From: G963701675 sp963701675
GTDB lineage: Bacteria; Planctomycetota; Planctomycetia; Gemmatales; Gemmataceae
Direction of reading: 5' to 3'
Length of the DNA: 64,000 bases
Assembly: GCA_963701675.1 (NCBI GenBank)
Contig: OY969623.1
Span: 7,316,001 to 7,380,000 of the forward strand
Shown: positions 37,940-46,095 of the stretch, in pieces
Position numbering within the stretch: the stretch's first letter is position 1
How the letters are laid out: each line of letters opens with the position of its first letter
Notes under the pieces: generated by a model
Database searches by the model: none
The model's input: only the letters and a program-made list of their open reading frames with translations
Told to the model about the DNA's origin: nothing
Translations under genes and position numbers: made by a program

Positions 37940-38392
37940 GTGTCCAACAAGAAGTACGTGGTAACGTTGACTGATGAAGAACGTGAACATCTCTCCCGCA
38001 TGGTGTCACGGGGAAAAACGTCGGCTTTAACTCTGACGCGGGCGAGGGTACTTCTGCAAGCAGACCAGCCTGATGCCCGGCCAGCGTTAACGGATGTGGA
38101 AATCGCGGATGCGCTGGAGGTCGGGGTGCGGACGGTAGAGCGGGTCCGACAACGCTTTGTTGAGCGCGGCTTAGAAGCGGCCTTATACCGCAAGCCGCAG
38201 GACGAGCCGAGTCGGCCACGCAAGTTGGATGGCCGGGCGGAGGCGCGACTCATTGCCTTGGCTTGCTCGGCCCCTCCCGATGGACGCGCTGCTTGGACTT
38301 TGAAATTGCTGGCGGGCCGTTTGGTTGAACTGGAGGTTGTCGACGACATCTCGTACGAGACCGTGCGACGCGTCCTCAAAAAAACGCCCTGA
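37940..38392 (+). CDS. IS630 transposase, first frame, copy 2
   Basis: Start GTG 37940 lies behind GGAAAGGAG. The product is the same as in copy 1: helix-turn-helix DNA-binding part ending at TGA 38390-38392 just after a seven-A run (38378-38384). A -1 slip on that run leads into the catalytic frame. Confidence 0.9.
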   Translation: MSNKKYVVTLTDEEREHLSRMVSRGKTSALTLTRARVLLQADQPDARPALTDVEIADALEVGVRTVERVRQRFVERGLEAALYRKPQDEPSRPRKLDGRAEARLIALACSAPPDGRAAWTLKLLAGRLVELEVVDDISYETVRRVLKKTP

Positions 38393-39081
38393 AACCGCAC
38401 CTCAAGGAGCAATGGTGCATCCCACCGACGCAGTCGGCCGAGTTCGTCGCCCGCATGGAGGATGTCCTCGACGTATATCACCGGCCGTACGACCCGTTGC
38501 GGCCGTTGGTTTGTGTGGACGAAGTGCCCAAGCAACTCGTGGAGGAGGTACGCCGACCCCTGCGTGCAGCGCCGGGGCGGCGGATGCGGTATGACTATGA
38601 ATACCGCCGTCATGGGGTGGCCAATCTGTTCATGGTTTTCGAGCCGTTGTTGGGTTGGCGGGCGGTGCAAGTAACCGAGCGGCGCACGGCCAAAGACTTC
38701 GCGGAGGTGTTGCGCTGGCTGGTCGAAGAACTGCATGCCGACGCCGAGCGGGTGGTGCTGGTGGTCGACAATCTCAACACGCACACGCCGGCCTGTCTGT
38801 ATGAGACATTTCCGGCCGAGCAAGCGCGTCGGATTGCGAACAAGCTGGAGTGGCATTACACCCCCAAACACGGCAGTTGGCTCAACATGGCCGAGATCGA
38901 ACTAAGCGCATTGACACGCCAATGCCTCGACCGGCGTATCGGAAGCATTCCACAACTGCGTCGCGCGGTCGGGCCGTGGGAGAATGATCGCAACGAGCGA
39001 ATGGTCGAAGTCAAGTGGCGCTTCACCACGCACGATGCCCGCATCAAACTCCGCCAACTTTACCCGTCACTTCCTGAGTGA
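38391..39081 (+). CDS. IS630 transposase, second frame (DDE part), copy 2
   Basis: This is the catalytic frame, entered by -1 shift at the A7 run; an internal ATG lies at 38455. The D, D and E residues (CVDEVPKQ, VVDNLNTH, SWLNMAEIE) are all intact, as in copy 1, so both copies may be able to transpose. Confidence 0.9.
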
Positions 39082-39268
39082 CGGACTACTAGTTTCAGGA
39101 ACTTCTTTGGTAGTAGAGCGATCTGCTTGCTGAATGTCCCGGACCAGCTGATTATTACCTTCATGATTCACATCCTGAGCGCAGTTAGGTCATAACATCT
39201 TCCCAATGCAGGGATTTTAGGAACTAATAGGTGAACCACCACCAAGACCAACGGCCACCTGGACGTGA

Positions 39269-39727
39269 ATGACGTCCTATGGATCCGCACGTTGGCTAAA
39301 AAAGTGGGGGCTGACTATCGCGCTTGCCGATCCACAGGTTCGGCTTCAGGATCTTGATCGCCCCTACTTGTCCGTTTCGCACGGCTCGGCTAACAATCCC
39401 GTTGCCTCCCTCGCCGAGCCGCTCGTGCGAGCGGCCGGCATCACTGCCGGCGGCGTCATTCCCAATCCGCCGCCCGCCGCCGCCTATCCGTCCACCACGA
39501 CGGCTGAAAAGATTCGCAAGCCGTTCGGAATCATCCACGGGGAATTGGATACCACGGTTCCACCGTGGACATCGGAGCTTTTGAAGGACATTTTGGATGC
39601 CAACGATGTGCCCAACTTTCGGCTGGTCGTACCGGATGTGGGGCATCCTGTGAACACCCAAAAGCCCGAGATTGTTTTTCCCTTGTTGCAGGAGTGGTTC
39701 AAAGAGCATGGTGTTCTTGCACCATAG
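39269..39727 (+). pseudogene. C-terminal fragment of an alpha/beta hydrolase
   Basis: Only the end of a hydrolase remains: KPFGIIHGELDTTVPPWTSE carries the acid-residue loop (HG-x-x-D-x-x-VP) and VVPDVGHPVNTQKPEIVFPL the catalytic His loop, ending KEHGVLAP. The HG and GxSxG parts are missing. Upstream (39215-39290) another frame reads NGHLDVNDVLWIRTLAKKVG, which may be more of the same or a different broken gene. It lies next to IS630 copy 2 in a rearranged stretch. 39728-39976 holds nothing recognisable. Confidence 0.5.
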
Positions 39728-39976
39728 TGATCGTCCGGTGGTATGCCATCGTCGTTGGTTCACCAGCGTTTGCACGTCTCGCGTCCCATCCGTCGGCTTG
39801 GTCAAGTCCCCACCACGACAAAGATGCCGCGTCACTCTTGGCCGACGTCCGTCGGGTTGGATGCTCACCGTGGTAAACGGTTCTCCGCCCCGTCCGACCC
39901 CGGCACAAGGTAAGGGTGCCCTCGTTGCTAAAAGCGTGCGCGCCCGGAAGAACGGGCGTGAAATCGCCGTCGCCGA

Positions 39977-40504
39977 TCACGGCGACCACGCCGCCCTTCC
40001 GTGCGAAGCACTTGCAAATGTTTTGCCGCCGGCATAAGAGAATTGATTTTTGGCAATTCGATACGCCTTCACCTGCGCGGGTGTGAGATTGCGAACCACA
40101 TGCACCGGTGCGGTCTCCAGGCGCAGCTTCAACGCCGCCTTGTAACGTGTATGGCCGACGACAATGACACCCTGCTCGTCAACCACGATCGGTTGCCGGA
40201 AGCCGAACTCCAGAATGGACGCGGCCACGGCGTCGACAGCGCGTGATCCGAGCAATAGGCACTGATCGACAGTGCTGCCAGGTATCGGCGTGCTGTCCCG
40301 GCCCCCTTTCGTCATCTCGGCGCGCACCCGCAGATGTGGCCGCGCCATGTCCAAGACGACGTCGTCGAGTTCCAGGCCGCAGCAGCAGGCGAGGCGGACG
40401 ATTGCAAGATTGCGTTGAGCGTTCGCCGACGATTGTTGCTTCACGTCAGCAAGGACCGCCGCCAACTCGCGGCGCCGGCCTGCTACGAACTCGGTGGGTA
40501 TCAA
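39977..40504 (-). pseudogene. Chimeric fragment: tyrosine recombinase piece joined to ParB-like domain
   Basis: One open frame of 175 residues joins two unrelated partial domains. The first half (NAQRNLAIVRLACCCGLELD, PHLRVRAEMTKGGRDSTPIP) matches the core start of planctomycete tyrosine recombinases, without the R-H-R-Y catalytic C-terminus. The second half (DAVAASILEFGFRQPIVVDE, GVIVVGHTRYKAALKL, LTPAQVKAYRIAKNQFS) is the N-terminal ParB/Srx-like nuclease domain, also cut short. The junction is near STVDQCLL. It is most likely a recombination scar that happens to keep the frame; expression is doubtful. Confidence 0.6.
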
Positions 40505-40576
40505 ACGAGCTATTTTTCGCTTCGAGTGGGGGAGGCCGCGGACCTCGCGAGTATAAAAGAGCTAATTCATGTCTCT

Positions 40577-42818
40577 TTAGTCTTTTGTACGTCGCTTGCT
40601 GTAAGTGAAGCGGTCGACTTGGCGCAGAAACCTTTTGGCATGGCTGCTGCCGTCGCGGATTTGGATCAGCAAGAAGCGGTCGATGTTGTTTTCCTTGAAA
40701 ATCGCTTCGTTGCGGCTGCTGAATAACCATGAGGAGGCCAGCGACACGCCATAGTTATCGAAATAGCCGGCGTCCACGACGCGGCGCCGCAGCGTGGTCG
40801 GCAACGACACCGCCGGGCTGAAGAACGCGAAAGTGGCACTCATGCGCACGGCCGTGCTCAACTTGAATTTTTCGCTCTCCTTCTTGTCCTTTTCGGGGAA
40901 CAGGCGGAATAGCTCCAAGGCGTCGCGCGAGTAAAGTTGCGTAGGATACGGCGTCTTGTCCTGCCCCAGCAAAGTGCCGTCGTTAGTCAGCACATTACGG
41001 AGGTCGAGGTTGCTAATGAGCAGGCGCCGGCCGTCCTCGATCAGCATGGGCGTAAAAACCAGCGACGGAAGAGTTCCCGCTTGTGCACCCGCGCAAGGCG
41101 GAAAAGGGGCAATCGAGCGCATTTTCCAGGTTGTCGGCCCAAGCCTCTTCGAGGACTTTGCCGCGGTCTTTCTCCGCAATCCACGGGGCGAAAAATCCGG
41201 GGATGTCGCCGAGGACCATCTGTTGGACCACGGGCGTCAAACAGTCTTGTGTCAAGCGGTTGTATTTGTCTTCGAGGAACTTCTGCCGTCCCAACCCCTT
41301 GTCATCTTTGCCTGCTGGGCCATCGGGGAGAGTAACCACGTAATAACTCGACCCCAACATGCCACCGGAGGCCCCGGCGATGAGCCGAACATGCTTGGCA
41401 AAGTCGATGCCCTTATCGGCCAGTTGCAATTCAAGTTCTTGAAGCACCGCGAAGGTCCACGCCGCCGAACGCAGACCGCCGCCGCTGACCACGACGACGA
41501 CCAGAGGATTGCCCATCTTGTAATCCAAATGGTCCAAGGGCAGCAGGTTGTTTTCCAGCTCCTTCGCTTTCCAATTCACTACGAGCCCCCGCATCGGCTC
41601 GGGCGGCACGCGCAGCGGCAGCACGCGATGGTTGTTTTCGAGATTGACCCAATCACCCTTGGCCTTTTTCAATTTCTCCTTAACCTCTTCCAAAGCAGAC
41701 TTCTTGATGGCTTCGTGTTGACTGGCTAATTCTTCGTCCAACTCCATCTCCCCGTCCGCCACGCGTTTCTCGAGGAGTTTTCGATGGGACTCCGACTTCG
41801 GCGCCCGCAAGTCCGCCTTCAATTTATTCAATTCTGCTTTCTTGATATTGAAATCATCGAGCCAGGCCTTGGCCTCGAAGTAACCCGCGTCTTTCAAGTC
41901 CTTTTTCACGGAAAGGAGCAATGCATCGAATTCATTCGCCTCCTTCAATTCCTCTTCGATTCGCTTTTCAAGGTCTAGCTTCGATTTGTCGCCGTAGAAA
42001 TCCAGGTTGTCGAATCGGAAGTGGTTCGGCTGCAGGCCGGCCAGGATCGTGAGAAAAGCGAAGAACCCGATCGCGACGGGCAGCCACCGGCGAATAAACA
42101 GAACGAAGAAACCATACAGGGCCACCACGCCGAAGAGCAAGAAGCAGCCGAAGATGAGCGGAGATCTTATGCCCGGAATCAAGCACGCCAAGGCGAAGAA
42201 AAGCAAGCCGCCCAAGGCGGCATGCGGTGCGTAGCGGTGATAGCGCGACAGGGTCAAAGGGTCCCAATGAGAAGGCTCAAAATGCCGCTGGGCCCAGGGA
42301 TAAAGACCGAGGTTCAGAATCACCAGAGCAAAAAAGGCCGCGCTCCACCCATAACGCCAGTCCTGGGAAAACAGCCACGTGATCAATAAGTAGGCGGCGA
42401 CCAAGAGCACCGCGCCCCACCCGAAGCGGAACCAGCCCTCCAATCGCCGACAGGCCCAGACGCCGGCTACCGCCACCCCAATGACCGCGCCAAGCCAGCC
42501 GAGGTTTTTCCAATCATCGGCGCTTATGCACAAATAAACCACGTAGCCAACGGCAATCAAGAACACCCCGATGAAGAAGAGCTGAAGAGTCGATGGAAAC
42601 GTGCGCTTCACGGTCGGTCCACTTTCAAGCTTCTCGGGGGCCGGCCGCCTTGACTTTCCCGGCCTTGGGATGTATCGCCAATCGAAACCCAGCACCAACC
42701 CGGCGAGCAAGAGCGCCCCCGCCGGCAGCCAGAGCCGGTTCACCCATGCAACGCTCGCAACATCGCATTCGCTGTAGTCCCCTTCCGAGCCGGCGCCCTC
42801 GGCGGGTGGCTTTTTCAT
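40577..42818 (-). CDS. Multi-pass membrane patatin-like phospholipase (frameshifted near 41085)
   Basis: ATG 42818 (MKKPPAEGAGSEGDYSE) precedes about eight membrane helices in the first 280 residues (for example LQLFFIGVFLIAVGYVVYLC and AALGGLLFFALACLIPGI). A charged coiled coil follows (LEKRIEEELKEANEFDALLL to LEEVKEKLKKAKGD). The patatin domain has VVVSGGGLRSAAWTFAVLQE (oxyanion loop), IAGASGGMLGSSYY (GxSxG) and VVDAGYFDNYG (catalytic Asp). Near 41085 the frame shifts from LENALDCPFS to AGTLPSLVFTPMLIEDGRRL. It ends at 40577 shortly after RFLLIQIRDGSSHAKRFLRQ; the C-terminus seems short and is followed by chimeric debris, so some may be lost. Predicted inner-membrane phospholipase; biological role unknown. 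Confidence 0.75.
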
Positions 42819-43121
42819 TTCGGCTTTCTGACCACCCTTGCAACTTCTGCGTGCCGGAAGCATCCGACAAGGTGATCGTTCGGCATCGCCTCGGCAAGCG
42901 CCCACGGCGCAAAGCTAACACTGCCCGCACGCCGTATACAGGTCCGTCCCATACAATCGCCGATGTGGATCGATCTCTTACGCGAGCGCGATCTTGGCGA
43001 CGGTCCGAGCGGTGACCGTGCCATTGCGGCCAAGATCACGGCCGCCAACCGAAGATACGCCAGAGCACCCCTGGAAACCCACGATGGGAACCAGGGGTGT
43101 TTCCTGAAGCGGTGATGCGCG
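42819..43121. other. Intergenic stretch, nothing recognised
   Basis: About 300 bases between the patatin start and the end of the next minus-strand gene. A short GC-rich direct/inverted pair flanks 43062-43101 (CACCCCTGGAAACC ... GGAACCAGGGGTGTTTCC), whose arms can pair as an imperfect hairpin. That could be the terminator of the gene ending at 43122. Confidence 0.35.
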
Positions 43122-43757
43122 TTAGTTTCCGGCCGTTACTTGTAGACTGGCCCAGACTACTTTGGCCCTTCCGGTAAACGGTCCTTTAGCCTTACCGGCC
43201 GGAAAGTCGATGTCGGTCGTCACAAACATACCGGGCAATAGTGGAGAAATCCCCTTACGAAATGAATAGGCTTTACCTTCTTGGAGATTGACATTGGCTA
43301 CTTGGCCGTCGATACTTAGGACAAGTGGTTTTCCGGTCTGGCTATCGACCAAGAAAGGCACAAGCAAGGGTTCGTTGGGTGTTTGGTTGGTTACTAATGT
43401 GCCTGGCGCGACGATCAATTTGCCACCGGAGGAAACATCGGTAAACATGACATACCCTTGGCATTCAAGACTCGGATCTATCCAGTACCAAAAAAACTCA
43501 CCAGGTTCGACTGTGACCACCCCTCCAGGCAAGTCAACCTGTAGATAATATAAATCGCCATTTTCATCAGGAACGATCAGATAGAGGTCCAAGATTATCA
43601 ATGTCTCGTCTTCTGAGATGTTCTCGCTAAATACGTATGTATAGGTCCACCCCGACTGGGCGGATGCGATTCCCGGGAGCGTGGCGGTCGTCATTAGACC
43701 AAGCACAAGAGGCAGAAACTGAGCAAGACGCAATGGAGAGATAGCAGTCAGCCACAT
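43122..43757 (-). CDS. Unknown secreted protein, 211 aa
   Basis: Start ATG 43757 is chosen because GGAGGT lies about nine bases upstream and the product then begins with a clean signal peptide (LAQFLPLVLGLMTTATLPGI, cleaved after ASAQ). Longer starts at 43829 and 43907 lack this. The mature protein is beta-rich (LIILDLYLIVPDENGDLYYL, GGVVTVEPGEFFWYWIDPSL, GKPLVLSIDGQVANVNLQEG), acidic and with one cysteine. No family is recognised. It lies among other small exported proteins in the same orientation. Confidence 0.6.
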   Translation of the reverse strand: MWLTAISPLRLAQFLPLVLGLMTTATLPGIASAQSGWTYTYVFSENISEDETLIILDLYLIVPDENGDLYYLQVDLPGGVVTVEPGEFFWYWIDPSLECQGYVMFTDVSSGGKLIVAPGTLVTNQTPNEPLLVPFLVDSQTGKPLVLSIDGQVANVNLQEGKAYSFRKGISPLLPGMFVTTDIDFPAGKAKGPFTGRAKVVWASLQVTAGN

Positions 43758-44027
43758 ACTTAAAACACCTCCAAATAAGGTGAACCGCGGCATTCCGGAG
43801 ACGGTTACGGCAACAATTCGTGCAGACATACTCGTGACCTCCACATGAAACGTGAATGGGTAGGCCCGGCTAAGGATACGTTCCTTGTCGAGCCTGTCGC
43901 TTCTCACTGCGCCAGTGAGATCGCTCTACTTTGCCTCGAACAACTTGTGTGGCTCCCCATCATCTACGCGCGGGAAGGAATGACTGGATCGGATGATCTT
44001 CTTCGGCCGAGAACATGCTGAATACCG

Positions 44028-44432
44028 CTACGCTGCCGGGACCAGACGCCTAAACTTGTCGTCGCTGGCGTCAGCCGGATCTCCGTCATCCTGAAACCAG
44101 TAGCTTGTGTGCTCTCCGTTCACGCACTTGTAGATATACCGAAATCCACCTTTCTCATTCTCCGCATACCAGAACGTACATTTTCCTAGCCCGGGCTCCT
44201 CACGTCTATCAGCTTCAGCGTCTTGGTTGAATCCCGGTCCTTTTATCTTCAGATCGCCGTTGGGATTTTTGAGAACTTGATAGGAGTCTCCATGCTTCGG
44301 GTCTTTTAGGTCCTCAATGGGTTGGAACTCGTCCTGTATGAAGGCACCTGCCGCGGTTGTGTCAACGCAGGAGAGTGCCACCAGGATCGTGGTCATCGAC
44401 ACTGCAAGACGGTAGATCGAGTACGAATGCAT
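44028..44432 (-). CDS. Small unknown secreted protein, 134 aa
   Basis: ATG 44432 follows AGGGAGA. The signal peptide (IYRLAVSMTTILVALSCVDT) may be lipoprotein-like, but the lipobox is poor (ALSC). The mature part is charged with two cysteines (LGKCTFWYAENEKGGFRYIY and KCVNGEHTSYWFQDDGD), suggesting a small disulfide-bonded domain. The C-terminus is DDKFRRLVPAA. Function unknown. Confidence 0.55.
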   Translation of the reverse strand: MHSYSIYRLAVSMTTILVALSCVDTTAAGAFIQDEFQPIEDLKDPKHGDSYQVLKNPNGDLKIKGPGFNQDAEADRREEPGLGKCTFWYAENEKGGFRYIYKCVNGEHTSYWFQDDGDPADASDDKFRRLVPAA

Positions 44433-44523
44433 TTGTTGTTTCTCCCTAAGTTAGTAGTTATGGGCCTGTCCCTTTCGACATGTCGTCAGTCTGTCTGTAT
44501 GGCGCTGCCCGGTCTTAGTCGTG

Positions 44524-45279
44524 TTACTGATCTGCACCCGAAGATCGCGAGCTCAAGAGGTCGGCGACGATTGATCTTTGGGTTTTCGTTTCCCACCAAC
44601 CGCCGTCGGACAATAGGTCGCATGAGTTGCCCAAAGTCAACTTTGCGTCTGGCGGCTTATCTCCGCCAAACATGTTGATCGTTGTGTAGGTCTCGGCTGA
44701 TTGATTGGTTGAAAGAGTGGTAACACCACCACAGCCGTTCGTCACATGGATGATGCCGTGGCTCAAGGAACCAGCGCTCGAATTGATCGCGTGGAGGTCG
44801 CTCCAGTCCGCGTAACTAAGTGTCCCTCCAGCGGCCGGAGTAATTGCCTGCCCACCAGATCCGACAGAACCGCCGGTAACAACACCAGCCTTCGGTAGTG
44901 GCTTCACGTCAGAGACGTCGTTCGCCGGTGCTGTCGCGTCGACCCACGTGATCTCGATTTTAAGAGAGTTAAACCACGCCTTGTCCATGTCGTCGCGCTC
45001 TTTGTCGTCAAGGTTGTCCTTGTTCTTCGGGCTGTCTTTCAGTAAACCCCCGTCATTGCCTTCCTCGTCCCTGAATTCGACAGTATGTTCCTTGCCTTCT
45101 TTGTCCTTGCCCTTAAACGTGTAGTATGTAACGCCTTCCGAGGTGTGCCGATCTGTGATGCTGCCAGTGGCGATAATCGTTGCCGGAGCTAGTCGGCCTT
45201 CAAGTGCCTCGAGTCGCAAGTTGATACGGTTTAGCCAGCGATCGTTCACTCGATTACGAGACTTCAAAAAGTGCTTCAT
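44524..45279 (-). CDS. Secreted protein with LEALEGRLAPA motif, 251 aa
   Basis: Start ATG 45279 (MKHFLKSRNRVNDRW) is preceded by TTGGAGTC; a longer in-frame start at 45357 has no ribosome binding site. NLRLEALEGRLAPATIIATG is the classic planctomycete exported-protein motif. The rest contains a charged linker (DNLDDKERDDMDKAWFNSLK), a Gly/Ala-rich segment and a C-terminal segment with YADWSDLHAINSSAGSLSHG. No catalytic features are visible. The region just upstream (45317-45445) is shared with two other loci in the window and probably contains its promoter. Confidence 0.6.
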   Translation of the reverse strand: MKHFLKSRNRVNDRWLNRINLRLEALEGRLAPATIIATGSITDRHTSEGVTYYTFKGKDKEGKEHTVEFRDEEGNDGGLLKDSPKNKDNLDDKERDDMDKAWFNSLKIEITWVDATAPANDVSDVKPLPKAGVVTGGSVGSGGQAITPAAGGTLSYADWSDLHAINSSAGSLSHGIIHVTNGCGGVTTLSTNQSAETYTTINMFGGDKPPDAKLTLGNSCDLLSDGGWWETKTQRSIVADLLSSRSSGADQ

Positions 45280-45316
45280 GGAAAAGACTCCAATTAGGTT
45301 GTGATGTGGCACGGCC

Positions 45317-45445
45317 TGTCGTGTTTCCGCTACCTTGATAAGCACGCGGGGTTTCAAAAACAGAAAAGAAAAATGACAATTCCCTGGCGGCGATGAAGTG
45401 CTGAATCCAAGCGATTCACCATGCCTCTAGTCGTCGGTGTCACAC
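45317..45445. promoter_or_regulatory. Shared upstream element, copy A
   Basis: About 130 bases upstream of the LEALEGR gene, recurring at 50802-50930 and, more diverged, at 54560-54690. The common core on the + strand is TTTCCG-Y-TACCTTGATAAG, then an A-rich stretch (CAAAAACAGAAAAGAAAAAT), and GTCG..CGG.GTC at the far end. At 54.6 kb the element is the divergent region ahead of an ECF sigma-factor gene. A common promoter for that sigma factor is a reasonable inference. Confidence 0.5.
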
Positions 45446-45504
45446 CGAATCAGCGGCCAAAACTCGCAGTCTGAACGGTCGAAAGAGGGGGCGCTTCACG
45501 TCAA

Positions 45505-45745
45505 GGGCCCTTCAACTTTGACACAAAGACTTCGGTAAGGCCGTTACGTAGAGTCAACGCGCCGAGCGTGGTTCGGAAGTCGGACGACGCCGTTGAACCC
45601 GTCACATAGGCGGCGCCCGGCCGGTCCACGGCCATACCGTAGCCGATGTCATCCGCGAGGCCGCCGAAGTAGGTCGAATAGACGAGACCGGTACGACCCG
45701 TCAGTGGAACCGGTCACATATGTGTTTCCGCTGCAATCAACGTCG
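45505..45745 (-). pseudogene. Duplicated C-terminal fragment of the SBBP-repeat protein
   Basis: This stretch repeats the 3' end of the gene at 51140-53785 (compare 51140-51350) with high identity but several indels. It starts at the shared GGCCCTTCAACTTTGACACA and ends in half an SBBP repeat. No open frame of useful length remains. It is a truncated duplicate. Confidence 0.75.
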
Positions 45746-45965
45746 CTTGAAATGCTCTCAGGAACGCCCTGGCCACCGCATCCATCTCGGTCGTGCGGTC
45801 TTTCCTTTGGTCCGCGCCAACGACGCTAACCATCAGTCCGAAAGCCAACCCGACCAGTGAATCGCAGTTGGATGAACGCATCGTTAGGGACTCTCTCTTG
45901 TGTTCGGATGGTCACCCAACAAGCGTATGTCGACTTACCGAGCCCGTCAAACCACGGGGCGGGGA

Positions 45966-46002
45966 GGTAGTGATACCGTGGAGTTGAAACGGTATCACTA
46001 CC
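45966..46002. terminator. Perfect 14-bp stem-loop downstream of the TPR gene
   Basis: GGTAGTGATACCGT (45966-45979) and its exact complement (45989-46002) flank a nine-base loop. It lies about 95 bases beyond the stop of the minus-strand TPR gene. There is no T-run on either side, so it is not a standard intrinsic terminator. It could be a transcript-stabilising hairpin or an operator. The rest of 45746-46095 holds no gene. Confidence 0.4.
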
Positions 46003-46095
46003 GGCGGGGACGGTACTTCTTAGTGGGCTTTGCCAGGGGTGATAACCTGTGCGCCATGATCGGGTCGGTGCGTTTGCCGGCGGCGTCCACGCGCT

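Larger units (their letters stand above)
37858..39089 (+). mobile_element. IS630-family insertion sequence, copy 2 (1232 bp)
   Basis: Ends are at 37858 (GTAGACCATCAC) and 39089 (complement of GTAGTCCGTCAC), with TA on each side (37856-37857, 39090-39091) in C-TA-[IS]-TA-G. The length is exactly that of copy 1 and the sequence appears identical, in the opposite orientation. It inserted in non-coding DNA upstream of the HAF-repeat gene. Confidence 0.95.
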
